Made by a program: the position numbers and the translations under genes
Shown here: positions 43,273-54,700 of the stretch, piece by piece
Layout of the letters: the number at the start of each line of letters is the position of its first letter
Position numbering within the stretch: position 1 is the stretch's first letter
Origin: Pholiota molesta
Taxonomy: Eukaryota; Basidiomycota; Agaricomycetes; Agaricales; Strophariaceae
NCBI GenBank assembly: GCA_014925825.1
Contig: JACGCK010000001.1
Span: 1,364,001-1,428,000 of the forward strand
Direction of reading: 5' to 3'
DNA length: 64,000 nt
Notes under the pieces: model-generated
Database searches by the model: none
The model's input: the letters and a program-made list of their open reading frames with translations, nothing else
What the model was told of the DNA's origin: nothing

Positions 43273-45021
43273 TCAATCCTCCTTCTCATTATCATCATTG
43301 TCATCATCATCCCCTTCATCATCTGAGCGGTGATCATCCACTTCACTTGTCATGAGACCCCTAGCAAGTTTGTTTTAGCAAAGTATAATGCACCGAGCAT
43401 TGAACAACATACCTGATGAGGATCTTGGCCATAAGATTATACCAGAACAAATTCAAGCATTGTAGCAAAAACAATGGCAAGAATATTTGATATCTCATCC
43501 ATCCTGGCATATACACACCTTCTTCCCAACTCCAATGTTTTACCGATTCCCTTGGATAACTTGGATTATCGAATGGACGTGATGCAGAAATGAAAAGGCT
43601 TACGGGAGGGTGGGCTCTTCAACCCACACAGACCAAAGAATCCAAAGATTTAAATAGTGTCGGAAGTATCTGCCAGAATAAGAAAAAGAAGGTAATGAAA
43701 GATACATAGGTGTACGTACGTCCATATAGCAAAGAATATTCCGAAGGAATAGACTTTAGCGGTATTCCATTGGATATAATTTAATAACTTTGATAACTGA
43801 AGACGCGAGCATCAGAAAATAAGTTCTATCGTGTTCACGAGAAGGCTCACAGCTAAAAAGGAATCAGGTATGTCCATGCTCATATAGACAGCATTGCCAA
43901 TGAGAGTCATGTTGACGAGATAGCTCCATCTGACCGCCTAGCGTAAGGTAAAGAAATGGGAAAGAATTTGAAACATACCCTACAAGCCACAATGTAACGA
44001 AATGGTGAGCCACAAGCTCGTTATAATCCTTTCTTGGCTTTTCTAGCCCTAGAACAAGGACCAGTAACTGCTGCCACCAATAGGCAAACTGCACGAGATA
44101 ATAGGCTTTTAATTCTGGCTTCATATCCCAATGAGGATAACCTAGAAAATAAGTCAGATCACTAGAATGCGACACAAGGGCAGGTACTAACCGTCCCAAA
44201 ATGCACGGGTAGTGTACCAATAAGTTGGAAGCTGTGTCATGACGCGCTAGAGGAAGCAAGTGAGACAGGCATGCTATAACCAAACGAAAGAGAAAAATAC
44301 GAACATAGCCCCAAGCACCGAAGAACGTGAAGTACAGAAATGCGTACGTCTGTTCTGCGAATCTTTCCACTTTGCTTTCGCTCCTTAGTCCGAAGTATTT
44401 GGCTAAAGGCTGTGAAACTTTGAGAGCCAGAGCTTGACGAACAAAGGAAAAGAAAACGATGTAGTAGATAATGAAAGATATGTCCCACCAAGTCTTCCTA
44501 TAACGCGGGTCTTCGGGAGAAGATGTAGAGATGTAGCCAGTTATTAAGAAGATTGAGAATGGATTTTGGACACCTGGGTCGAGATAAGGCCCCAAAAGCT
44601 TCCAATTGAACCACAGGACGATGGGCAGTAGACATATTTTGAAGGAGAGCACTGGAAGCGGGATTAGAATCTGTATCCATTTTTGCATATTGTAGTTGAA
44701 AACACTTGCCGGGATCAAGTACCCATCGAACAAATATGGATCTCTTTGAGAGCTCAGCTGAAAATGCAGGTGACGCACTGCGAGGCGTCGAGCCACCTAG
44801 AGGACTTTAGGGAAGAAATTCGTAAGGTTGTCAATGTCCAGAAAAAAGGAAAATACGTTTGTGGCAGAAAGGGACCTGTGAGATGGTGTGTCTTATCCCC
44901 TCTGTGTAGACCGCTGAGTCAGTAAGGATATACGAAAGACAGTGGCGACGCACTCTATGCCAGGGTACGTCTGGCCCAAGGGTGTGGGGCGCTTCCTGGG
45001 TTTTGCGTTGGCTGCGGACAT
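43273..45021 (-). CDS. LAG1: Sphingosine N-acyltransferase (ceramide synthase, LAG1/LAC1; one apparent frameshift)
   Basis: ER membrane enzyme that N-acylates sphingoid bases. Exons 45021-44954, 44913-44797, 44752-44305, 44246-44192, 44141-43979, 43929-43851, 43796-43720, 43669-43413, 43360-43273; about 450 residues. TLC domain with many membrane segments; the conserved RKTWWDISFIIYYIVFFSF, YPHWDMKPELKAYYLVQFAYW and the Lag motif LVAHHFVTLWLVGWSYL carrying the catalytic His pair are present, then MTLIGNAVYMSMDIPDSFLA and a very acidic C terminus. One C is missing near 43604-43606 after VWVEEPTL; the frame then resumes at RPFDNPSYPRES. The first two introns (40 and 44 nt) are short and the N-terminal exons are less certain. 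Confidence 0.88.
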
Positions 45022-45138
45022 GGCGCGTTCAAGGTGAGTGTGCGAGCGACTTCGCGTCTCACAAAGCTTTGGCGACGCACGTGACATGCATTTGCTAAAT
45101 CGGTCTTTATTAAATCACTTGCTCTGAACTGGACGACG

Positions 45139-47023
45139 ATGTTCACAACTGCAGGCCTCTTCAAGGACTTGGCCTGTCCAGCGCGCGACACATGTACCCG
45201 GCCACAATGCATATACTCCCATTTGTCTAATATACCCCCTCCAAAGCCCCTAGGCAAGCCAGCCTTCACGTCTCCTCAGTCTGCCAGTGGCTCGTCCAGC
45301 GGTTTGGCGCGAGCCACCGCCAACGATTCCGTTATACCAGCGAAACGCCCTGCCATCGTGTCCCCTTCGAAGCTGATCCCTGTGTCTGCTGAGCCTCCTC
45401 GTAAGGTCCAGAAAGTGAATCCCGGAAAGAGAATACCCGTGCCTACCGCTTCACATACAGAGGTCAGAAACGTTATGTATCTCAGATGTCACGAACTAAC
45501 TTATTACAGTCTGGCGTGCCTATTCTTCGAGTCAATGCAGCCCAGTCTCAGGTTCCAATTCCCGTTCGCCAGGTATGAAGTACCTCCTGTGATCCAATTC
45601 AAGCATGTTTGATTGTTTCATAGACTATGCTGCAGTCGCTTTACAATCAATTCGTCATACTCTATGAATGTTTACTTCCTTCAAACCCTTCGTTGGCATC
45701 GGCCCATGCCCTTAAACAAGAACAAGAGATCTATGCAAAATCTACCAAACTGACATATAGAAATGTATGTCTTCGATTTCTAGGCGCCCGCTTGTGCTCA
45801 TTATTATGTACTCAACGTTAGGCCGTTATTCAATGCATAGCAGCACTCAGACGACGATCAATACCTACTTCACCCAGCCATCTCTCTGTTGGTACAGAAG
45901 CTGATATTGCAGCCCGTGTAGAGGCCCAGGAAAATCTTGATTCTCTTCGCTTATCGGGCGACCTCCTAGCAGCCTTGATCCATCCAGTCACTGAGTTACA
46001 AAAGTGGGGTTACATCGTCGAAACACCTTCGGGATCTGGTGGTGAAGAACCAGCTATTGAGGGAAAGATCGCAAAGTGTGAAAGATGCCCTCAGTACTTT
46101 CTCGTCAAGCGGCTAGAAGACACGGATCAATGTATATATCACTGGGGAAAGCCATCCACTACACGGGCTAACGGTGAGTTATTCGAAGTCAATATTGCGT
46201 TTATATGCTTGCTTCATCTCGCAACTTTATTTTATGGTTAAGGTGAGAAAGTTCGCATATACACATGTTGTTCTCGACCAGTTGCCGATGGTGAAGGCTG
46301 TTCTCATGGCCCACATGTTTTTTATGAATCAAAAGCGGAGGAGCTTCATTCGCGTCATGGATTCTCGTTTCTATCAAACCACGAGCCCGGCAGAAATTTA
46401 CTCGATGTTGCGGCATTAGACTGCGAAATGGTATATACCACAGGAGGGCTTCGAGTGGCACGCGTTTCTGTTGTTGATGGTTCTGGCAAAGAAGTTTTTG
46501 ACGAACTAGTTCGTATGGATGAAGGCGTGAATATAATGTAAGCGTTTAGCCATCCACTCAATTCTTCTGCAAACTATAAAGACTGTCATTTTTTAGAGAT
46601 TATAACACAAGATTTTCTGGGATCACACCAGAGAAGTATGCTACGGCTCAACTTACGCTAGCGGCTGTCCGGAAAGCCTTGGACCTTTTGATTGATACCA
46701 ATACAATCCTAATTGGACACGCTCTGGATAACGACCTTAAAACCTTGCGAATTATACACCATAAATGCATCGATACTGCTCTCCTTTTTCCACATCGAGC
46801 GGGCCTGCCCTATCGGAGATCACTCAAAGACTTGTGAGATGCCTCTTATTCCTCGTAAAACGATGTTCTCATTATTAATTATACTAGAGTACGCGAGAAA
46901 TTGGGCAAAATGATTCAGATTGGGGACGCAACGGAAGGTCATTCATCAGTAGAAGATGCGAGCGCCACTTTGGATCTTGTGAGATGGTATATTTTGAATA
47001 AACAGAAATCAGCTGTACAATAG
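45139..47023 (+). CDS. REX3: RNA exonuclease REX3-like (DEDDh family)
   Basis: A 3'-5' exonuclease processing small structured RNAs. Exons 45139-45462, 45510-45572, 45624-45764, 45822-46173, 46243-46537, 46597-46833, 46888-47023; about 515 residues. A short N-terminal zinc-finger-like CxxxxxC...C...H cluster lies in DLACPARDTCTRPQCIYSH. A second Cys cluster with CERCPQYF and a following Cys-rich stretch (YTCCSRPVADGEGCSHGPHV) precedes the nuclease domain: AALDCEMVYTTGGLRVARVS (first Asp and Glu), LIGHALDNDLKTLRI, CIDTALLFPHR, and HSSVEDASATLDLVRWY (final His and Asp). Divergent from ceramide synthase across 117 bp. Frame intact. Confidence 0.9.
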
Positions 47024-47081
47024 TTGTTGCACATAATTTACATTTGCGAGCCTATTAGTTCCATAAATTCTTCCACAACAA

Positions 47082-48590
47082 TCAAAAAAGCACTACAGAT
47101 ACTACCTGCGATAAATCAGTCGCTTCCAATATTATTCCATTATAACCGTGAACTTCCAATGCGAAGTGAGCAAAGAAATACAAGCTGATAGCATACCACG
47201 TACGATGTGTGGTAGGGTTTGGCAGATTCAGATTATTTTCGTCGGCTGTTCTGTCCAGCGACATTGATGGCGGCGGCTCATGAGGACTCAAAAAATGGCT
47301 GATCGTTTCGAACTGAAATCGAGGTAAGTTTAATCTTGACGCGAGAAGGACGGCATATACCCTATCCGAAAATCGTTTCCTAGGGGGTGTATCTGAGAAG
47401 AAAAATTGATGCAGATTAACGGTCATGGGGGATTAGCTCATACCATCTTCGTCATCTTCTGGTTTGCCTTCGATCTCCCAATTGCATCTCTTATAGCGTT
47501 GGAACAACGGAGACCCGGGCTTGAAGAAGTGGGCTTGAGTCGTTATTTAACGACGGAGAGGCATACAACGTGCTCTTACCACATTCGTATGGAGGATGAT
47601 CTTTTTCACCACATGAGTCGTTTCAGACAGTAAAAAGTCCATTCCGTACTGAAAATAATTATAAAAATCTACGAAATGTGAGAGTGAGGCATTAGATGAA
47701 GGTAAATCCACCTTACAGCCCGTTCCGATGCCATCCTCTGCTTCCATGGCCTTCGCAGCTGCATGGATTTGCATCCTTTCATCATCTTTGTAATGAACGC
47801 GAAGTGGAGTTCCTAAGTCAAGTGCGAGGTCTTGAGCAGTTGTCTCTCCTATACGAATGTGCAACGGATTTGATGTGGAAGTAGGATAAAAATACAATGT
47901 AACCCCGTCATGGACCTATGGAAAAGTCAGCATGTTAACACTTGTCCGATTGCGGAAGTAATTTCACCTTAACCACCGCTCGTGCAAGGTCCCCAACCAT
48001 AACCGGACATTCAGTGACCTCGTCCAGTGCATCATATGTCTTTTCCTCGGGTTCGATCTGGGATATGATAATGCGTTTGACTTCTTGCATGCGATCCCCT
48101 GCATGAGGCACCTTCAAACCCTCCCCGAGAATATCCTCATCAAAGCTAAACCATATGCCAGGATACCGGAGCTCATCACCAGGATAAGTTGGGCCGAACA
48201 CCTTTGCTACACCGACACGTCGTAGAGTTTCATTCTGTGAACAGAGTACGCTGTCTTTGTATTGCACCGTAACTGGTGGATTTGGGTCGCGAAGTTTGCG
48301 AATGCATATTGTATGCAGACGTTGATGTTTACCAGAGAATAGAAGATCAGGTGAGGTCGGATATGAACAACAATGGGTGTCGTAGCAGAGGCGTCGGGGT
48401 CGTATTTAATATCTATCTGGGGGTAGGCAGCTGGATGTCGACGAAGGGTATCAAGCAACGTCCAAAGCGACGTTCCTATTCAAAAGAAAATATGAGCAGT
48501 GGTGAATATACATAATGTAATATTGGTACCAATTTCGAAGATACCGAAGCCGTAGCCTGGCTTGAGGTCAATATCTAGTGCGGAGTACAT
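47082..48590 (-). CDS. PHAF1 / UPF0183 family protein (one apparent frameshift)
   Basis: Fungal member of the UPF0183 family, whose animal member C16orf70/PHAF1 acts at phagophores in autophagy. Exons 48590-48530, 48475-47968, 47915-47717, 47668-47580, 47519-47444, 47392-47361, 47312-47204, 47152-47082; about 381 residues. Starts DIDLKPGYGFGIFEIGTSLW, a family signature, then HICIRKL-type RLHTICIRKLRDPNPPVTV, FGPTYPGDELRYPGIWFSF, IGETTAQDLALDLGTPLRVH, YFQYGMDFLLSE and CNWEIEGKPEDDED. One G is missing at about 48348 (CTGAT for CTGGAT) in RPHLDLLFSGK. The last splice sites, around the C-terminal NGIILEATD, are less sure. No membrane segments. Confidence 0.87.
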
Positions 48591-48803
48591 CGAAGTTGCA
48601 TTGGGAGTGAGCGCTTCAGCGGTGACTCCTGTGTTAAGGAGACTCGGACTCCCAATGGGGAATCTACGGCCCGGGTAACCTTGAGCACAGCGTTCATCGT
48701 TATTTTGACTTGAACAACACCTGGTCACCCAACCCGTTTCAACCAACAGCGAGAGAACCCACTGTACCGATCGTTAATCAAAGATCTCTATTTCGCCCTC
48801 CAG

Positions 48804-50259
48804 ATGTCTGATACTCGTCAACGAACTATCATTAAGGTTCGTCTAAGTACTTCAATTTCGACCTTTACATCTACTAATGGTCGCGTCGCGCCGCAGGTCT
48901 TTCGAAAGTTTAGTAACTCTCTCGGGCCAGATGCCCTGCAAGTCATTGAAGGAATACTGGAACAGCACGATATAGCAGACGTCGATATTGAGGCAAGTTT
49001 AGAAACCCTCGCCAAGGAGTATAACAAACAAGATGGTGAGTCCGATGCGCCCAACATTAGGATTTGTTCTCATTCAGAAGTCCACGCGTACAGATGCGAC
49101 AATGAAAGTCTCAGTTGATGTTCTGCAGCGAGTTTATGAAGCCCTTCAAGATCAAGGAGAACGAACTCAGATCGAAAAGGAGTTGATTGATCCCGAAAAT
49201 CACCTCCATTTCATAGACGCTTTTGAAATGCCTCGATGGACATGGTCGCATGAACGCGGTACTTTTGAAAAGTACATCATATATCACCATGTTATTCTTT
49301 CCAAAATTGTTGATATCAGATCGGTAGGAATTCGGCGCCCTTGACCTCATCTGGCTCACCGGAGTCAAGAGTGACATCAATACGCGACAGACTCAACATA
49401 ATTCGGCAATGTGTACTGAGAAATGAACATTTCGCACCATCTACCCTGCCTTCACGCGATAGGGAAAAACTTGTCACTGTAAGTTCACTGTTAGATTTTT
49501 GTCTGCTGATACTTATACTTCGCGAATTAGCTGAAATCTACCAAACAATTATTGGGAAGATTTGGGGAGAGATTCCTTCTTCTAGGGATGTTAACATATA
49601 ACAAGGAGGGGAAACTATGTCTTGAGGACGCAGATGGTTCTGTTATCCTTGACTTCTCTACACTGGTAAAAATAATCTACCCTCTTGTGCAAAATAATTA
49701 ACCTATTTTTAGGACGAACCAGGAGACGGCCTTTTCAGCGAAGGCTGTTTTGCTTTAATAGAAGGAGAATACACGGAAGAAGCTACTCTCGAGATAATTG
49801 CAATTGGCCAACCCCCTTGTGAATCTCGAGAAACTACGAAGTAAGTCTACGTCGATTGGTGGATACATCCAGACATGTCAACACCTTAAGGTCAATTTAT
49901 GGCCACATTGATTTTCTTGGAAAAGGTGCTACCTCGCTGCTAGAAGATGTTCGTAATTTACACATTGACTTTGCTCTTGGATTCTCATTAATCGAATGCT
50001 ATAGGCCCAATTCAAAGTTCGTGTACGAGAAGAGATACCAGAACTTCATTTCTTTTTCCTTTCCGACGTTTGGCTTGACCACCCACAAACACTTCCTGGG
50101 ATCCAGAAAATGTTTGATAACTGCATTGAAAACGACTTCATTCCACGAGTCATCGTCATGTGTGGTAATTTCACAAGCAAGTCTATTGCTCATGGTAATG
50201 GACGAGATGTTCAAATGTATCAAGGTCTGCATGCTATATCTATAATTTTGACCCTATCT

Positions 50260-50295
<36 letters not shown>

Positions 50296-51046
50296 CGTTA
50301 GATAACTTTGACGCACTGGCAGATCTGATTGCATCCTATCCAATAATTACTCGATCTACACACTTCGTGTTCGTTCCAGGGCCGCTAGACATCACCATCA
50401 ATTCTACTTTACCTCGAAGACCACTTTTAACAACCTTCACGGGTAAATTGAAGACAAAGGTACCCAAGGTACATTTTGCTAGCAACCCATGTCGCATTAA
50501 ATTTTTCGATCAAGAAATCGTCATTTTCCGGGAAGATTTAATGGCCAGGATGTTACGAAATGTTGTAGGCGTCAAACCAGACGTTAAAAGCGAAGACTTG
50601 AAACGATTTGTGAATTTGCTATTTTTGTATTTTTTTGTGATGGAATGTGCTAACGCACTCGTAGCTGGTGCAATCCATCCTTGATCAAAGTCATCTAAGT
50701 CCTCTCACAATCGATATCCAACCCGTCCTTTCAGATTATGATCACAGCCTTAGGATTTACCCTCTGCCGACAACGGTAAAGAAAAACATTACTTCCTTAT
50801 TTGCCTCTAAGACTGATGTCAATTTTCTTACAGCTAATCCTCGCAGATAAATACGACAGCTATAAAGTGACATATACCGGATGTCACGTTTTCAATCCAG
50901 GATGCTTCATTGGGAAGGCTCTGACATTCTCGACATATACGCCTGCTGAGATTAACTCAGAAGAATGGCAAGTCCTTTGAATAGTTTTTGTTCTCTATAT
51001 GACTCACGTCTTTGATAGCATATTGGAATTTGACGAGGAGCAATAA
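48804..51046 (+). CDS. DPB2: DNA polymerase epsilon subunit B (DPB2)
   Basis: Essential second subunit of the leading-strand polymerase, linking it to the CMG helicase. Twelve exons: 48804-48836, 48897-49035, 49094-49271, 49328-49478, 49531-49665, 49713-49840, 49891-49948, 50005-50224, 50302-50609, 50665-50775, 50834-50967, 51019-51046; about 540 residues. N-terminal helical part, OB-fold region ([18 protein letters not shown]), and an inactivated calpolycin-like phosphoesterase domain: [101 protein letters not shown]. The last intron is GC-AG (donor GCAAGT). Intron 8 holds a 32-T run. Frame intact. Confidence 0.93.
50262..50293 (+). repeat. 32-nt poly-T tract inside a DPB2 intron
   Basis: Thirty-two consecutive T, ending eight bases before the exon 9 acceptor. 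It replaces the usual mixed polypyrimidine tract and lengthens the intron to 77 nt. The exact length is likely to be unstable or poorly sequenced. Confidence 0.85.
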
Positions 51047-51718
51047 GTCCTTCTCTCATGGAGATCTTTTTCAACCATCACCTTTATATGTATTATTCTG
51101 CACCTCTGCTTCACGTATATGGACTCATATGTATGCTGTATGTGGTATATGCTGTCATATTATTTATCCAGCTGGTCAATGAAGATAAGTATCATGTATA
51201 ATATGTCCTCGAGCCCTAAAGTACATCGAGATCACATTCGGATGACAATGCATGACTGGAAATTTGCTTGTACTCAAACGCAACATTTAGCAATGCATAT
51301 ACACATGCCATGAGCTCTCAGGACCCTAGAAATTCACATAACATCAACGGAAGTAAACCTATTCGTCATCAAGCCGTTCAAGATTTGTCCATTGATCCGC
51401 TTGATTTGGAGGAACCTGATTTGCCAAGAGATGACCGGCTTCTCCAAAGTGCCTGAATGCTGACCGACTTACTTACCCAAGCTTACCCACGACTTCAACA
51501 AGGCCACTGGCCACATGCATGATTTCTAGTTCACCACTAACAGTTCTGCTACGTCAAGTTCTTAGCCAACTTGCTAAGTGGTGTCTTCGTTAATCGCGAC
51601 CGCAATCCTGTATCAGCGGCATATGTTGAGCAGCCTTGGCTCATATCTACAGGGCCTACAGTCTTAATACATCCTATTGTCAGCAGGTCTCTTCAGTATA
51701 CTGGGCTTCGTAATCAGT
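51047..51718. other. Intergenic region upstream of FMP27
   Basis: 672 bp with only short ORFs (for example a 62-codon one at 51268) lacking recognisable features. Promoter of FMP27 and 3' end of DPB2 presumably lie here. An unrecognised first exon of FMP27 cannot be excluded. Confidence 0.45.
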
Positions 51719-54700
51719 ATGTTTACATTTTCTGAAATAAATTTCAAGACTGATGGTTTTACAGTGGCATTCTCTTTGCCTTCGTCAATATTGCAACCCT
51801 TCCGTTTGCTATCCGTCCTCGCGTCCCTTCTTTTGTTCGGGTCCCCTGATCATGCTCTCTCAACATATCTTACATTATGGTTCATCAGGATCGTCACATT
51901 TTCTCTGCTTTTACGAACTTATCTCGGCCCATGGATGCTCGCTCTAATGTCCGATCGTATTCGCGTTCGAAGTATCAGTCTCCGGTCTATTCGGGGCATT
52001 TACTTCCGCAAAGGGGATTTAATCTGGAGGATAGAACGCGTGAGCTATGTCTGGTCTTCAGTTGAAGGGCGTCGCCGATTTGCTGTCAAAATCGACGGAG
52101 GAAGCTTACATGTCGCGAAAGCAGAGGCGAAGTCGACCAAAGTTTCTCCAAGGCATAATCGTAACCTCACATTGGCAGATCTCAATCCCTCTCCACTTGC
52201 TCGATACGCATGGAAGACCATATACACTATCACGACATTCCTTGAACCATATGTCCGACCTTTTGTTCGATCTTCTTTCATCGCTTGCCTTCGAGTTGGG
52301 ATAAAATGGTTGCCCAAAATCACACAAGCGCTTTCCTTCGACCTACATTCGGTGGTTGTATCCTTTGCCGATGTTCCGGGTGCAAAAATTGTCATTGAAG
52401 AAACCAATCTACACAGCACTTTGGATTTGATATACATGGAACATACACCAGAAGTAACTGACAAGAAGTTACCTCGTAGTCTTCCCGAGAAACGCGTTGG
52501 TCAAGGAATGGCTATTTGGAAAAGGCGTCTTGCGGAAAGTTTCCAAAGATCCTTGGACAACGCACTTGGGGACAGTCGCGGAACGGCCACTTTTTCGCTT
52601 AAAATTTGCAACATAATAGGCACCATGCCACGACAGTCTTCGACCGGTTTGTGCATTTTCATGCTCCCAGGTTTTTGCTGATGTAGCTCCCCTAGACTTG
52701 ACTGTTCCATTTCTTCTTTCTCCTGGGAACATTGATTTAGATGTTTCCATCAAATTCAATCCCAAGGAAGGAGCAATAGATCCACGAGGCTTGGATATTT
52801 CTTTAAAACTAGGAGACTGCTCTGCAAAAGTCGATCTGCTGAATGTGCTGCTCGCAAAAATCGTGCCCAAAAGATCGCCAACATCTTATCCCAACCACCT
52901 TCCGATGTCACCTATTTCGGCACGCACAGAAAATTCGTTCCCCCCGGCTTTCAATCTGGAAGCGCATCCTTCATCGACCCTCCCTTCGCCTGCACAGTCT
53001 TTGAGGTCCTCGATATTTTCAGCATCATCCCTTTTGTCACCATCCAAAATATTGTCATCTCAGACGTCGTTTTTCTCTCCTAATTCTGCAAATATGTTAT
53101 CCCCAAGGTCGCCTAAATCTCCCTCATCCCCTTTCTTGCAAGCAATATCAGTGAGTTCAGGCAATTAACCAAACAGTTACGCAAAATGAACTAAATCAAG
53201 TTTCCTAGGCATCCATGCGTCCACGGCGACGATATCTAGTAGGACCATCCGTGAAGCTTAAAGATCACAAAGATCAGGTTAGTCCGCCCACTTTTAATTC
53301 TTAGTAATATTATCTAACTTTAGTCGTTCAGTCTACTATGTTGATCATGAACTGTGTTAAAGTGTTCATTGTGTCTGTCACGCTTTCAGTCCTTTCGGAA
53401 ACTGAAACAGGCCCGTACAAAGCCCAAATCAAAGATATTAATCTCGGTTTGGCTCTAAGCGATCCCACTACTAATTCGTTGCATAAAGACTATCTGGGCT
53501 CCCGAAAGGCGGCCCCGCAACTTGATTCGAATGCATTCGCGTTGTCAGTAACCATGGGCCAAGTTACTCTGGAACGAGATTCGAACCATCATATCATGCG
53601 ACTTGCTAGACTAGGCCTTATCACATTCGAAGCCTTAACTTTTCAATGGCCTGCACCATTTCTTACTCCCAATCCTTTCATGGCAAATGATCCCAACGCT
53701 TCTTTCCTTGTCATGCGCCTTAAACTTGCAAGCGTTCATTTGACAGATCGATTACACGATTTGCAGCAGCTGATTGGCCTCATCCAACTGGCCAGCAAGG
53801 CAGCCGATGGTATAACCCAATCCGAGAGTGCCGACCCTGCCTTGCATCCGGCGCCCAAATCCCCGTCGTGCCCCGTGCCACGATTTTCTATTGCTGTTGA
53901 GTGCGGGCCTATGGTCGCGCGTATAATTTACGATTCTGAGAACGGCCAGCAACACCGCGCCATAGAGCTGAGAAGCAATGGTTTCTTAACATTGCTGGAA
54001 TCCCAGTATGCCCATCCTTCGAGTGCGATTCGGCGGCATTTTCCTGCTGCGAGCTCTGTTCAAGCTCTGCATTGGACTCTGGCCCTTTCTATTGGTATCG
54101 AACCATTTCTGATCCGTGTACGCCCGAAGCACAACTTCATAGGGCATGACGAGCTTCATTTACAAGCATCAGACAAAGACTTCTTGGATGATCCTCCGGT
54201 GTTGTCTATAGGTTCTATTGACATATCTGGAACAGCTAATGCCGTCGCACAAATAGACGGTGCCCCTGACTCCTTTGTCGTGATTGACATGACCACCTTA
54301 ACAATGGACTCTTCAATAGCTCTAGAAACCATATGCATCGAACTTTGGCATCCCCTATCCGTTGATGCGACACTTCATTTGATATCTCTCATTCCTCCGA
54401 CTAACTCAAAACCGTCTAAGACAGGTCATCCACCTCGTTTTTTGCATCTACCAACTGGGTTGATATTCAAGGCGGCGGTGGCTCGCTTCATCGTCTTCAT
54501 CACAGCCCCAGATATCAACCCTCATGATACTTTGGAACTGTCCAGGGGTTTCGCACTACGCATGGGTGCTTCCTTGGAATATTCATCTCTGCGAACCAAT
54601 CAAACGCATTGGCTCAACAGCAACCAAAGGTCTCAACAAAGATCGAACTTATTGTTGCCAACTGAGGCAATTGGCGATGCTGCCATTGCTGCCAAAGTGA

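Noticed and set aside
51268..51456. 62-codon ORF between DPB2 and FMP27
   Set aside because: Isolated, no recognisable features, and no flanking exons found.
52647..52670. 24-nt GT-AG segment in FMP27 exon 1
   Set aside because: Too short and out of phase. A 40-nt intron ending at 52686 keeps the frame, though a one-base error with no intron remains possible, because the skipped bases read VFADV, which looks protein-like.
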